Origin: Nonomuraea lactucae
GTDB lineage: Bacteria > Actinomycetota > Actinomycetes > Streptosporangiales > Streptosporangiaceae
NCBI RefSeq assembly: GCF_003313395.1
Contig: NZ_QNFZ01000061.1
Coordinates: forward strand, 1 to 51,984
Reading direction: 5' to 3'
Length of the DNA stretch: 51,984 nucleotides
Under the pieces are notes generated by a model. It had not been told where the DNA came from. It saw only the letters and a list, made by a program, of their open reading frames with translations, and ran no database searches. The position numbers and the translations under genes are program-made. Shown in pieces: positions 8,695 to 16,539 of this stretch; positions within the stretch are counted from its first letter, which is position 1; every line of letters begins with the position of its first letter.

Positions 8695-9007
8695 CAGGTC
8701 CAAGCCGAAGGCGTACTTCCAGTCGATTCTGCCCCGCACCGCATCCGCGGCCTGCCGGTCCGACAGCCCCTCCGCGAACTGCAGCACGCTGACCAGCGCC
8801 AACCGACCCGGCGACAACGCCGGCCGGCCACGACGCTGGCCGGCCACGACGCGAGAACATGCCGACGAACTGCTCGTCCTCGAACAACGGCCCCAATACG
8901 TCCCGTAACCGGATGCACAGGGAGCCTTTGGGAAACGCCGCTCTGCATACGAGCGCGGTCTCCTCGGGGATCTCATGGTCCTGAACCGGACGCAGGGACA
9001 CCATCAA
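8695..9007 (-). pseudogene. IS1182-family transposase, N-terminal fragment
   Basis: The N-terminus of an IS1182-type (DUF772) transposase: VCRAAFPKGSLCIRLRDVLG, then in a second frame LSPGRLALVSVLQFAEGL and SDRQAADAVRGRIDWKYAFGLDLDE. The frame change coincides with a 16-bp tandem duplication at 8822-8853, which explains it. Homology stops exactly where the IS982 copy B right end begins (8694), so that insertion, or a later deletion, removed the rest including the DDE residues. Confidence 0.8.
8822..8853. repeat. 16-bp tandem duplication inside IS1182 fragment
   Basis: GGCCGGCCACGACGCT is followed directly by GGCCGGCCACGACGCG (15 of 16 identical). Removing one copy restores a single reading frame SRRGRPA-LSPGRLAL across the site. 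Confidence 0.8.
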
Positions 9008-9084
9008 CTCCTTGACACCAGTCCCCGATCCGACAAGGCGACCATGATCTCAGCCAGTCCGCGTCCCAGGTATGCGATCTCGCG

Positions 9085-9349
9085 GATTGGCCAACAGTGT
9101 CAGATCTGGTCCAATAACCCGCAGGAGCGGCTGAACAAGGAGATCCGCCGCCGCACCGACGTGGTCGGCATCTTCCCCGACCGGACCGCGATCATCTGGC
9201 TGGTCGGGGCCGTGCTGGCCGAGCAGACCGACGAATGGGTCGAAGCCCGCCGCTACATGGGCCTGGACATCCTCGCCAAAGCCCGCATCCGGATGATCTC
9301 CGGCGACACACCAGCCCAGCACCCACTCCCACAGACACTTACCGCTTAA
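9085..9349 (+). pseudogene. IS256-family (mutator) transposase, C-terminal fragment
   Basis: The last 80 or so residues of an IS256/MuDR-type transposase: IWSNNPQERLNKEIRRRTD and VVGIFPDRTAIIWLVGAVL, then EQTDEWVEARRYMGLD, ending in a stop at 9349. The N-terminal three quarters, including the catalytic Asp residues, are missing. No Met start is appropriate. It is a relic next to the IS1182 fragment and an integrase-like gene. Confidence 0.82.
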
Positions 9350-9395
9350 CCTGCAGAAACAGGATCACGCGAAGATCGATTCATACCCCACGTCC

Positions 9396-10290
9396 ATGGA
9401 CGTGACCGTGTCGCGTCCTCGCCTCATCGAAGTGCTCACCGATCTGAACCTGCTCCACGACGACTCCGCTCCGGCGATCAGATCCTGGATCGACCGCGTC
9501 ACAAACCAACGCGCACCCGGCTTTATCGCCCCCGTCCGGCAATGGCTGCTGGTCCTGCTCAACGGCGACACCAGGTCACGGCCCCGGTCCGCATCCAGCA
9601 TCTATGTCTACTTCGGATGCATCCGGCCATTCCTCGACGACTGGGTGACGAGCTACGACCACCTGCGAGAGGTCACCCGCTTCGACATCAGAACAGCGCT
9701 TGGGCCGCTCAGTGGCTCACAACGCGCCACCGCGACCAGCGCCCTGTGGTCGCTCTTCGGATTCGCCAAGAAGCGCGGCCTGATCTTCTCCAACCCGAAG
9801 ACCGGGTTGAAGGGCCGCCCGGCCGACTTCGCCCTGCTCCCAATGGCCAATGAGGAGATTCGGGCCATCGAGCAACAGGCCGATGACCTCGCCGGACGAG
9901 TCATCATCGCCCTGGCCGCCGAGAACGCCGCCCGCACCGGCGCCATCCGCCACCTGACGCTCGACGACCTCGACCTGGCTAACCGGCGAATCACCCTCGC
10001 CGGCCGCCGGCAGCGACTCGGCGACCTCAGCCATCGGGTACTCCGCCGCTGGCTCCGCCACCGTCGCGTCAGGTGGCCGCACACCAACAACCCACACGTC
10101 CTCTTCAGCGACAAGACCGCCCACGGCACCGGTTCGATCAGCCAACAATTCGTGACGGTGCGGATGAACCACATCGGATGCAGCGTCGACCGGATACGCA
10201 AGGACCGCATCCTCCACGAAGCTCTCGCCGGAGGGGCGGACCCGCTTCACCTGTCGCTGGTCTTCGGGATCTCCCACAGCACCGCCGCCA
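9396..10290 (+). pseudogene. tyrosine recombinase, C-terminally truncated
   Basis: A site-specific recombinase. The N-terminal SAM-like domain covers about residues 10-140 (RSASSIYVYFGCIRPFLDDW). The catalytic domain starts near residue 150, with the Arg-I box ENAARTGAIRHLTLDDLD. Normal family sequence continues to HLSLVFGISHSTA near residue 297, then switches abruptly into the antisense of an IS3-type orfB. The terminal region that normally carries the nucleophilic Tyr is not identifiable. The start ATG at 9396 lacks a strong ribosome site. It belongs to the same broad group as the remnants at 735-1517 and possibly 16318-16500. Confidence 0.72.
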
Positions 10291-10618
10291 GAAGGCCACC
10301 ACGGCGCATGATCCGCTCCACGGTCGAGGCGGACACCTGGTGGCCGTCAAACCGGCATAATGCCCAGATCTTGCGGTGTCCCCAGGCAGGGTGGGCCTCA
10401 GCATGCTTGATCACGAACGGTTCCACCGCTTCGGCGACCGGGGACGGCCACGGACCGCGGACCGGCGGCTCGCTACGGGCTCGTGGCTGCCAGCGTCGGC
10501 AGGTCCGCTCGGGGATGCCGGTCAGGCGACAGAACCTCGAGGTCGGCATCCCCGCCTCGGTGCGGATCACCTCGAGGTCTTGGAAGGGGCCAGGCGGTGC
10601 TCGGCCGACTTCTTCCAC
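10290..10618 (-). pseudogene. IS3-family transposase orfB, 5' fragment
   Basis: The N-terminal helical region of an IS3-type orfB: EAGMPTSRFCRLTGIPERT, AWGHRKIWALCRFDG and VSASTVERIMRRGGLL. The integrase core (DDE) that should follow is absent, because at about 10290 the sequence becomes the tyrosine recombinase. It overlaps orfA by about 50 bases in a different frame, the arrangement IS3 elements use for programmed frameshifting. Only this relic remains. Confidence 0.82.
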
Positions 10619-10887
10619 ACCCGCAGCTCGACATGCGCCTGGCCAAGCGCGGTCTTCAGCTCCTCGATCTCCGCTTCGAGCTGGGCCTCGCGGCTGGGGG
10701 TGCGGGAGTTCTTCGCCACCAGGCCGGCGCGGCCGTTCTCGATGAACTGCCGCCTCCAGGTGCCGATCGACTGTTCCGAGGCTCTGGCGCGGCGAGCGGC
10801 CTGGGCCACCGTCATCTCGCCGGTCAGGATGCTCAGCACAATTCGGACCTTCTCATCGACGGGGATCGCAGGGGGTTGGGGCATCAC
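10567..10887 (-). CDS. IS3-family transposase orfA
   Basis: A complete 106-residue orfA. An HTH_Tnp_1 domain near residues 10-55 (EKVRIVLSILTGEMTVAQAA, then ASEQSIGTWRRQFIENG) is followed by a leucine-zipper-like helix (EAQLEAEIEELKTALGQAHVEL) ending at 10567. The ATG at 10887 has AAGGAG seven bases upstream (CTAAGGAGATCGTGATG). Because orfB is truncated, this orphan orfA cannot transpose alone; orfA proteins of this type can act as inhibitors or DNA-binding partners, but that is only possible here. Confidence 0.8.
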   Translation of the reverse strand: MMPQPPAIPVDEKVRIVLSILTGEMTVAQAARRARASEQSIGTWRRQFIENGRAGLVAKNSRTPSREAQLEAEIEELKTALGQAHVELRVWKKSAEHRLAPSKTSR

Positions 10888-10982
10888 GATCTCCTTAGGT
10901 CAGAGGACAAGCATGAACCTCTGCCAGAAATCATGACGCGGAACACATCGCCCACACGCACCAGCGCTGACCCGGTCGCGGG

Positions 10983-11753
10983 TCACCGGGCGTGCGTCGC
11001 ACCGCCGTCCACAACCAACGTGGAGCCCACCACGTAGTCGCCCGCGCGGGACGCCAAGTAGATCGCGGCCGCGGCCATGTCCTCGTGGGTGCCGATACGC
11101 CCCGACGGGATCACGCCCATGAGCTCGTCCGCATGGTCGCGCGCGACCCTGTTCATGTTCGAGGCGAACGCGCCCGGAGCGATCGCGGAGACAACGATCC
11201 CGTCCCCGATCAGCCGCAGCGCCATCCTGCGGGTCAGCTGGATGAGTCCGGCCTTGCTGGCGTGGTAGCTGTAGGTCTCATCCGGGTTGATCGAGATCCC
11301 GTCGATCGAGGCGATATTGATGACCTTGGCCAGATGATCGCCGGTTGCGGCCACGAGCTCTGCCTTAAGTGCCTGCGTGAGGAAGAACGGCGTCTTGACG
11401 TTGAGGTCCATCACCTTGTCCCAGCCGGACTCGGGGAACTCGCCGAACGGCGCACCCCAGGCCGCCCCGGCGTTGTTGACGAGGATGCCCAGGGTCGACT
11501 CATGCTCGCGGTAGGCAGCCACCAGCTCCTGGATGCCTGCCGCGGTCGAGACGTCCGCCGGCAGCGAGACGCAGTGACCGAGCTCCGAGAGCTCCTTGGC
11601 GGTGGCGTCGCAGGCCTCCGCCTTGCGAGCGGAGATGTAGACCCGCACGCCGCTACGGACATAGCCCTCAGCAATCATCCGACCTATGCCGCGAGAGCCG
11701 CCGGTGATCAGCGCCGTGCGGCCATCGAGGGAGAAAAGAGTGGGAATGTCCAT
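10983..11753 (-). CDS. SDR family oxidoreductase (RhlG-like)
   Basis: A 256-residue classical SDR. The cofactor motif TGGSRGIG is near residue 16, NNAG near residue 96, and the catalytic Ser lies in NIASIDG followed by YHASKAG (Tyr-x-x-x-Lys). The C-terminus VVGSTLVVDGGATHAR is typical of NAD(P)-dependent 3-oxoacyl or hydroxyacyl reductases related to RhlG. The start at 11753 precedes MDIPTLFSLDGRTAL; a weak GCGAGA lies upstream. It is divergent from the MaoC/MDR pair across a 123-bp region with a dyad at 11810-11832. It probably belongs to the catabolic island, as a beta-hydroxyacyl-CoA dehydrogenase or similar. Confidence 0.88.
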   Translation of the reverse strand: MDIPTLFSLDGRTALITGGSRGIGRMIAEGYVRSGVRVYISARKAEACDATAKELSELGHCVSLPADVSTAAGIQELVAAYREHESTLGILVNNAGAAWGAPFGEFPESGWDKVMDLNVKTPFFLTQALKAELVAATGDHLAKVINIASIDGISINPDETYSYHASKAGLIQLTRRMALRLIGDGIVVSAIAPGAFASNMNRVARDHADELMGVIPSGRIGTHEDMAAAAIYLASRAGDYVVGSTLVVDGGATHAR

Positions 11754-11809
11754 GGTTCTCGCTTTCTGTGCGGAGGACGACGAGCCGGTCCACCGGTCGC
11801 GCAAGTCTA

Positions 11810-11832
11810 GTATTGAACCTGAACTCAAATAC
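11810..11832. promoter_or_regulatory. imperfect dyad in divergent promoter region
   Basis: The stretch starts GTATTGAACC and ends ACTCAAATAC, an imperfect inverted repeat with one-base offset, enclosed by CTAG at 11807 and 11835. It sits between the divergent SDR and MaoC genes and could bind a TetR or other dimeric regulator. AT content is locally high for this DNA. Confidence 0.4.
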
Positions 11833-11876
11833 GTCTAGGGTCGAGCGGAGAGTCCCGACCCAGCAAAAGGACGTCC

Positions 11877-12356
11877 ATGGCTGACCGCGAAGTCCCTCGC
11901 CCCACCACCGTCGACCACCTCGTCGGCCGCGAGCTCGGCCCCACGGAGTGGCCCACGTCCACCCAGCAGGAGATCGACACCTTCGCCGACGTCACGGGCG
12001 ACCACCAGTGGATCCACGTCGACCCTGAGCACGCGGCAGCAGGCCCCTTCGGCACGACCATCGGCCACGGCCTCTTCACGCTCTCACTCGGTCCCACCTT
12101 CATGGAGGAGCTGATGGCGTTCGACGGCTTCGCGCACAGTCTGGACTATGGCTACGACAGGGTCCGCTTCCAGCACCCGCGGCCGGTGGGCAGCAAGAAC
12201 CGGATGCGGGCGACCATCACGGACGTGACCCACACCGGGGACGGCTCCGCGCAGATCACGACGACCCAGTACTTCGAGGCCGAAGGCATCGAGAAGCCGA
12301 TCTGCGTCGCCGAGTCGATCGGACGGTTCACCGAGCACGAGGTCGTCTCGGCATGA
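11877..12356 (+). CDS. MaoC-family dehydratase ((R)-specific enoyl-CoA hydratase type)
   Basis: A 159-residue single hotdog-fold protein. The hydratase-2 signature reads FADVTGDHQWIHVDPEHA, placing catalytic Asp42 and His47, followed by GPFGTTIGHGLFTLSL. The ATG at 11877 is preceded by AAAGGA with good spacing. Its stop overlaps the next start (ATGA). A second MaoC at 31568 shares the same motif (ATGDHQWIHID), so the region carries two. Probable reaction: hydration of a 2-enoyl-CoA intermediate. Confidence 0.9.
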   Translation: MADREVPRPTTVDHLVGRELGPTEWPTSTQQEIDTFADVTGDHQWIHVDPEHAAAGPFGTTIGHGLFTLSLGPTFMEELMAFDGFAHSLDYGYDRVRFQHPRPVGSKNRMRATITDVTHTGDGSAQITTTQYFEAEGIEKPICVAESIGRFTEHEVVSA

Positions 12357-13351
12357 GCGCGCGCACGACCCAGCTTCGCCTGGCCCGACGGCCGCAGGGG
12401 TTCCCCGACGAGCACACGTGGGAAGTCACCGAGACCGAGGTCCCTTCGCCTGCGCAGGGTCAGTTCGTCGTCGCGGTGGACCACATCTCGCTGGAACCCG
12501 CGATGCGGGGATGGATCAGGGACGTCCGCTCCTACTGGCCGCCGGTGGGCATCGGCGAGGTGATGCGCGCCCACGCCACCGGGACGGTGACGGAGTCACG
12601 ACACTCCGGCTACGCGGTCGGTGACGCCGTCAGCGGTCACTTCGGCGTCGCCGAGCACGCCCTGAGCGATGGCAATGGTGTCGTTCGCATCGACACCGGG
12701 CTGGCTGGGCCGCCGACGTGGCTCGGCGCGCTGGGATTGCCCGGGATGACCGCGTGGTTCGGCCTGTTCGACGTCGGCCGAATCCAGCACGGCGAGACCG
12801 TGGTGGTCTCCGGAGCCGCGGGGGCGGTCGGCAGCGTGGTGGGTCAGCTGGCCAAGGCGCGCGGCTGCCGGGTGGTCGGCATCGCCGGCGGCCCGAAGAA
12901 GTGCGCATGGCTGAAGGAGATCGGCTTCGACGAGGCGATCGACTACAAGGCCCACGACCCGCTCAAGCAGCTGCAGGAGGCGGTGCCCGAGGGCATCGAC
13001 GTCTTCTTCGACAACGTCGGCGGGGGCATTCTCGACGCGGGCTTGGCCAACCTGCGCCGGGGCGCACGCGTCGTAATCTGCGGTGCTGTCGCCAACTACA
13101 ACGCCGAGAAGCCCGAGGGCCCGCGGCGCCTGATGTCTCTGATTGTGTGCCGCGCCTCGATGACGGGCTTCCTGGTCCTCGACTACGAGGACCGCTACCC
13201 GGAGGCGATCGAAGGGATCAGCGAGATGATCCATAGCGGCCGGCTGCAGGCGCGCGAGACCGTCGTCTCCGGCGGCGTGCAGGCCTTCCCCGAGGCGCTG
13301 CTCGGCCTCTTCCGCGGGATCAACACCGGCAAGCTTGTGCTCGAGGTCTGA
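12353..13351 (+). CDS. MDR-family NADP-dependent oxidoreductase (alkenal/enone reductase type)
   Basis: A 332-residue medium-chain dehydrogenase/reductase of the zinc-independent leukotriene B4 dehydrogenase/CurA type. The N-terminal catalytic domain carries EPAMRGWIRDVRSYWPPV, typical of these double-bond reductases. The nucleotide motif VSGAAGAVGSVVGQLAK is near residue 150, followed by DVFFDNVGGGILD. No zinc-ligand Cys cluster is present. It starts with ATG overlapping the MaoC stop, so the two are translationally coupled. It likely reduces an alpha,beta-unsaturated ketone or acyl intermediate with NADPH. Confidence 0.9.
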   Translation: MSARTTQLRLARRPQGFPDEHTWEVTETEVPSPAQGQFVVAVDHISLEPAMRGWIRDVRSYWPPVGIGEVMRAHATGTVTESRHSGYAVGDAVSGHFGVAEHALSDGNGVVRIDTGLAGPPTWLGALGLPGMTAWFGLFDVGRIQHGETVVVSGAAGAVGSVVGQLAKARGCRVVGIAGGPKKCAWLKEIGFDEAIDYKAHDPLKQLQEAVPEGIDVFFDNVGGGILDAGLANLRRGARVVICGAVANYNAEKPEGPRRLMSLIVCRASMTGFLVLDYEDRYPEAIEGISEMIHSGRLQARETVVSGGVQAFPEALLGLFRGINTGKLVLEV

Positions 13352-13579
13352 CGCGCCGCCGCATCAGAAGGTGGCCAGGGCCCCTACTTTCCCAGCGGAC
13401 CGGACAGTCACCATCGCGAGCGGCACGATCGCGTCACGCAGAGCGGCGCCGAGTCGGGCGAAGCTCTCTGACGCGTCCTGCCGCTTCAGGCCCCGGTCGA
13501 TTCCCACGCCACCCCCCTTCACCACGGGCGCACCGCCCCTTCCCGCAGGGGGCCGCGCCCCCTCGGAATGAAGAGGCAT

Positions 13580-13931
13580 GGGCAGCCTGGATGATCTTCT
13601 GGTGGCGGGGCTGCTCGCTGCAGTCGCGCACGCTGAGGTGGCAGCCCGAGAGCGCGAGCGAGGTCAGCACCGGGTCCAGCTTGGCGTCGGCGAGTCCCTG
13701 CTCCTGGAGCGCGGCGATGCCCCTGGCGTTGCGGTGGGCGAAAATTTGACTGCGTCGGCGGCGGACCTCGCGGAACTTGGGATCCACGGCGGCTACCTGC
13801 TCAAGGATCATCATCAACATGGCGTTGCGCTTGTAGGCCTCGAAGTAGGCCCGGTTGCTCGCGCGGATGATCGCCTCGGGGGAGCTCTCCTGGACGCTCA
13901 ACCGCCCCGCGCCCGGGGGTGGAGCATGCAT
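13580..13931 (-). pseudogene. TetR-family regulator, C-terminal part
   Basis: Ligand-domain sequence of a TetR regulator: DMHAPPPGAGRLSVQESSPE, AIIRASNRAYFEAYKRNAML, FREVRRRRSQIFAHRNARGI, LADAKLDPVLTSLALSG, after which the frame is lost (near 13640). There is no DNA-binding domain here. A TetR N-terminus with no C-terminus lies in the same orientation at 15893-16128, and the interval is filled by a cassette with inverted-repeat ends. I infer that the two are halves of one gene. Its position beside the MaoC/MDR genes suggests it once regulated the catabolic island. Confidence 0.7.
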
Positions 13932-14091
13932 GTCGTCCTCAGCCGTGGTTACGTAGGTGATTCGTGACAGCGTTTGACGGTCAGTCGCGACGGCGATCGT
14001 TTTGAGCTGGAATCGATGTCGGTGAGAAGTAGCAGCGCTCTTGGGCTTGCGGTGAGACGATGGGTGTGCTCCGCAGGATGAGGGGGCGCTG

Positions 14092-14448
14092 GTGCAACCG
14101 AAATCCAAGGTCGAGTTGTACGCGGCGATCCGCCGCGATTCCCGCGCGGGCCTGTCGAGTCGGGCCTTGCAGCGCAAGTACGGTGTGGGTTTCCGTACCA
14201 TCGAGAAGGCCCTGGCCTCGGTCTGGCCTGAGCCACGTAAGCCGCTGCCGCCCCGCCGTTCCCGGCTGGATGCGTTCAAACCGCTGATCGACCAGATGCT
14301 GCGCGCCGACCTGGACCCCCCGGCCAAGCAGCGCCACACCGCCAAGCGCGTCTTCGACCGGCTGCTGGAAGAGCACGGCGCTGACGAGGTGTCCTACGGG
14401 ATGGTGCGCGACTACGTCCTGAGCTTCACGCCTTTCCCGCGCCTGTGA
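14092..14448 (+). pseudogene. IS21-family transposase istA, N-terminal fragment
   Basis: The 118 codons from GTG 14092 match the start of actinobacterial istA: KSKVELYAAIRRDSRAGLSS, RALQRKYGVGFRTIEKALAS, then RLDAFKPLIDQMLRADLD, KQRHTAKRVFDRLLEEHGA and SYGMVRDYV, where family sequence ends and the frame stops at 14448. The DDE integrase core (about 300 more residues) is missing. AGGGGG precedes the start. The fragment keeps only the DNA-binding region, which could in principle still recognise the element ends. Confidence 0.85.
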
Positions 14449-14617
14449 GGCAGGGGCCTGGGCGCCCGGGAACCGCACGTGCTGGTGCCCAGACGCCCCG
14501 TGCCCCCTGCGCAGGCCAGCTCCCACTCCAGCAGCTGACCCCGTATCTCTATCTCTATCAGTAATTGCATGGACACCATGCGTTTACCGGGAAGCTGATG
14601 AACCCGCACGCCAAGGG

Positions 14618-15010
14618 TCAGCCGCGCGTCAGACCAGACCCAGAGGCCCGAGCCTGCACGCTCGGTCCATGACGGCCTGCGGCTGGAGGCTGACGAGCCG
14701 GCGTCTCAAAGGTGGCGAACAGGTCAACCAGCGCGCGCACGGGTGCATGGGCTTCGGTGTGGTGACGGAAGTGCTGATCAAGGTTGAGGTGATAGCGGTT
14801 GCGGCGCCCCACCCGGTCTCTGGTCAGATAGCCAGCCTGCTGCAGGTCGGCCACGATGTTCTGCACGGCGCGCTCGGTGATGCCGATGCTCTGGGCCACA
14901 TCGCGCAGCCGGACCTCGGGATCGCGTGCGATCTCCAGCAGCACCCGCGCGTGGTGGGTCAAGAACGTCCAGGTCGAACGGTCTGGTGAGCGACTCATCG
15001 GCAACATCAT
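14618..15010 (-). CDS. winged-helix transcriptional regulator (MarR/ArsR-like)
   Basis: A 130-residue protein with a winged-helix domain near residues 10-85. It reads TWTFLTHHARVLLEIARDPE, VRLRDVAQSIGITERAVQNI and VADLQQAGYLTRDRVGRRNR, then YHLN. The domain is common in Streptomyces, where the helix ITERAVQNIV is the recognition helix. The C-terminal third is low-complexity and basic. The start is uncertain: ATG 15010, 15007 or 14998 are all possible, none with a strong ribosome site. It points away from the STAS gene, leaving about 145 bases of shared upstream sequence. It lies within the inverted-repeat cassette. Confidence 0.78.
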   Translation of the reverse strand: MMLPMSRSPDRSTWTFLTHHARVLLEIARDPEVRLRDVAQSIGITERAVQNIVADLQQAGYLTRDRVGRRNRYHLNLDQHFRHHTEAHAPVRALVDLFATFETPARQPPAAGRHGPSVQARASGSGLTRG

Positions 15011-15155
15011 GCTCTCGGCCTCGTCGTGACGGACGGCTCCTGCCCGGCGCAGCGGGCAAGTGACTCTCACCCTCGCATAACGCACCCACTTTCACGAAAC
15101 CCGCTTCGCCCGTTAAAGTGAAGAAATCGGACTCCTGCCCATATCGGAGGCTGCT

Positions 15156-15218
15156 ATGCCCAGCGTCTCGGCCAGCAGGAGGCCCACCCCACGAATCACC
15201 GGAGGCTCGTCGCGATGA
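15156..15218 (+). CDS. 20-codon leader ORF coupled to the STAS gene
   Basis: A 20-residue frame (starts MPSVSASRRP, ends GGSSR) begins at ATG 15156 with CGGAGG six bases upstream. Its TGA stop overlaps the ATG of the STAS gene (ATGA at 15215-15218). The peptide is rich in Ser and Arg, with tandem AGG AGG Arg codons (rare in GC-rich actinomycetes) at positions 8-9. It may be a translational-coupling leader; it could also be chance. Confidence 0.4.
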   Translation: MPSVSASRRPTPRITGGSSR

Positions 15219-15583
15219 CCAGGCTCACGGTGACCATTGATCGCCGCGCAGACAGCACCATCATCGGTGTCTGCGGCGAAGTCGACGCCACCAGCCGCGC
15301 CCAGCTGACAGCGGCCCTGGAAGAAGGCCGTCGCCTGGGCGTGCCCATCATCATGGACCTCAGCGCCATGACCTTCCTGGACAGCAGCGGCCTGAACCTG
15401 CTGCTGCGCGCCCACAACCAAGCAGCAACCAAAGGCCGCCAATTCCACCTGGCGGCCCTTCACCCCCGGCCACACCGGCTCCTGGAGATCGTCGGCCTCC
15501 TGCCGCTCCTGCAGCCCCACGCCACCGTTGAGCAAGCGCTCAGGGCAGCCGCGCCCGAGTCAGAGACTCCGATTGAGTCCTAG
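15215..15583 (+). CDS. STAS-domain anti-sigma factor antagonist
   Basis: A 122-residue single-domain STAS protein of the SpoIIAA/RsbV/BldG type. The conserved loop MDLSAMTFLDSSGLNLLLRA carries the Ser phosphorylated by partner anti-sigma kinases (DSSG, about residue 56). The ATG at 15215 has GGAGG nine bases upstream and overlaps the stop of a tiny leader frame. It has no adjacent anti-sigma kinase, so its partner must be elsewhere. Its location inside an IS21-like cassette next to a winged-helix regulator is unusual for a stress-signalling antagonist. Confidence 0.9.
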   Translation: MTRLTVTIDRRADSTIIGVCGEVDATSRAQLTAALEEGRRLGVPIIMDLSAMTFLDSSGLNLLLRAHNQAATKGRQFHLAALHPRPHRLLEIVGLLPLLQPHATVEQALRAAAPESETPIES

Positions 15584-15816
15584 AGAACATCCACCAGCCG
15601 GGCCACGTCTCGCCTTCATCCTCGATAGCCGCTCATCGCCTGGCCAGAGGAGCAGGTCAAGATGGAGCGCCAGGAGGCGAAGCCGAGGACGAACGATCTT
15701 GACCTAGGACGAAGGCCTGCGATCATTCACGCGCCGAGGATGAGGCGACCGCAGTCGTGATCAGGCACCCAGGGCAACAACCGCCGTGAACCCTGTTGGC
15801 GCTCCTGGCTTGACGA
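15584..15816. other. spacer inside the cassette
   Basis: No gene is recognised. The segment lies between the STAS stop and the right inverted repeat. Confidence 0.4.
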
Positions 15817-15892
15817 GAGTGCTGCTACTTCTCATCGACATTCTTGGCCCACTCCGGCTCCAGGCGCTGTCGAAACTGACCAACAAACGCTG

Positions 15893-16128
15893 CTACCACT
15901 CACCGCCGAAATCAGGGCCGCCTCGATGACGGCCTGGAGGATCTCCTCCTTGCTGGCGAAGTAGGTGTAGGAGCTGCCCGTGGAGCACTTGGCCTCGGCG
16001 GCGATATCGATGAGGCGGGCGTCTAGGTAACCGTCGCGCTCGAAGACCCGACGGCCGGCGGCGACCAGGGCAGCCCGCGTGCGCTGTCCACGCGCGCAGC
16101 TGGGCAGCGTGAGGAACCTCGGTGCCAC
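15893..16128 (-). pseudogene. TetR-family regulator, N-terminal DNA-binding part
   Basis: A complete TetR HTH domain: RTRAALVAAGRRVFERDGYL, IDIAAEAKCSTGSSYTYFAS, KEEILQAVIEAAL. The protein then runs into the right inverted repeat of the cassette and stops at 15832. The ligand-binding domain is missing here but a matching orphan C-terminal domain lies at 13580-13931 on the same strand. The parts join in the expected order (N-terminal half upstream). A truncated HTH-only product might still bind DNA but would lack the dimer domain. Confidence 0.75.
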
Positions 16129-16317
16129 GGGGCTCCTGCTCGCTTGAGGTGCTCATCGCAGGCCCATGTCATGGTTGAGCGGGATCGGCCGGTGCAGCCC
16201 GATCGCCTTCGATGGTGAGCGCTACCACTGCGGCCGGGTGGGCGCCAATACGCAGCGGCGCAGTTTGGCAATTCAGGTGGGAACCAGCGGCTGCCGGCCT
16301 GGTCGGGCCGGATGACA

Positions 16318-16500
16318 GCGCATGTGCCGCGGCACTACTGCGCCTCGTCGCTGTACGCCGCTGGGATGGGCATCAGGGCCCGCAGGAACTGCTCGGCCAT
16401 GAGTGGCTGGCCATCACTCCATCTACGTCCGCACCGAGCACACCGAACAGGCCTGGAACCAGGCCCAACCAGCGGCTCAAGGACCGATTCGCTTCGTCGG
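16318..16500 (+). pseudogene. tyrosine recombinase C-terminus, multiply frameshifted
   Basis: Three frames read in sequence give HVPRHYCASSLYAAGMGIRA (His-x-x-Arg box), then QELLGHEWLAI, then IYVRTEHTEQAWNQA with a candidate nucleophile Tyr, and finally NQRLKDRF. This is the C-terminal catalytic region of a phage integrase. At least three frameshifts break it within 180 bases, and no N-terminal part is adjacent. Confidence 0.7.
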
Positions 16501-16539
16501 CGAGAATCGCGCGGCACATCGGTTGTGCAGCGGTAGGCC

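Larger units (their letters stand above)
13965..15895. mobile_element. IS21-like cassette with cargo, bounded by long inverted repeats
   Basis: Left end 13965-14040 and right end 15817-15895 are inverted repeats of about 76-79 bp. The outer blocks read TGACAGCGTTTG / TAGCAGCGTTTG, then GGTCAGT-CGAC. The inner block is TGTCGRTGAGAAGTAGCAGC (one mismatch in these 20 bases). Long multi-block ends of this kind are typical of IS21-family elements. Only the 5' part of istA is present; istB is absent. A winged-helix regulator and a STAS gene take their place. No target duplication is evident at the outer edges. Confidence 0.65.

Noticed and set aside
14092-14448. Complete IS21 transposase gene
   Set aside because: Only the N-terminal DNA-binding region is present; the integrase core and istB are absent.
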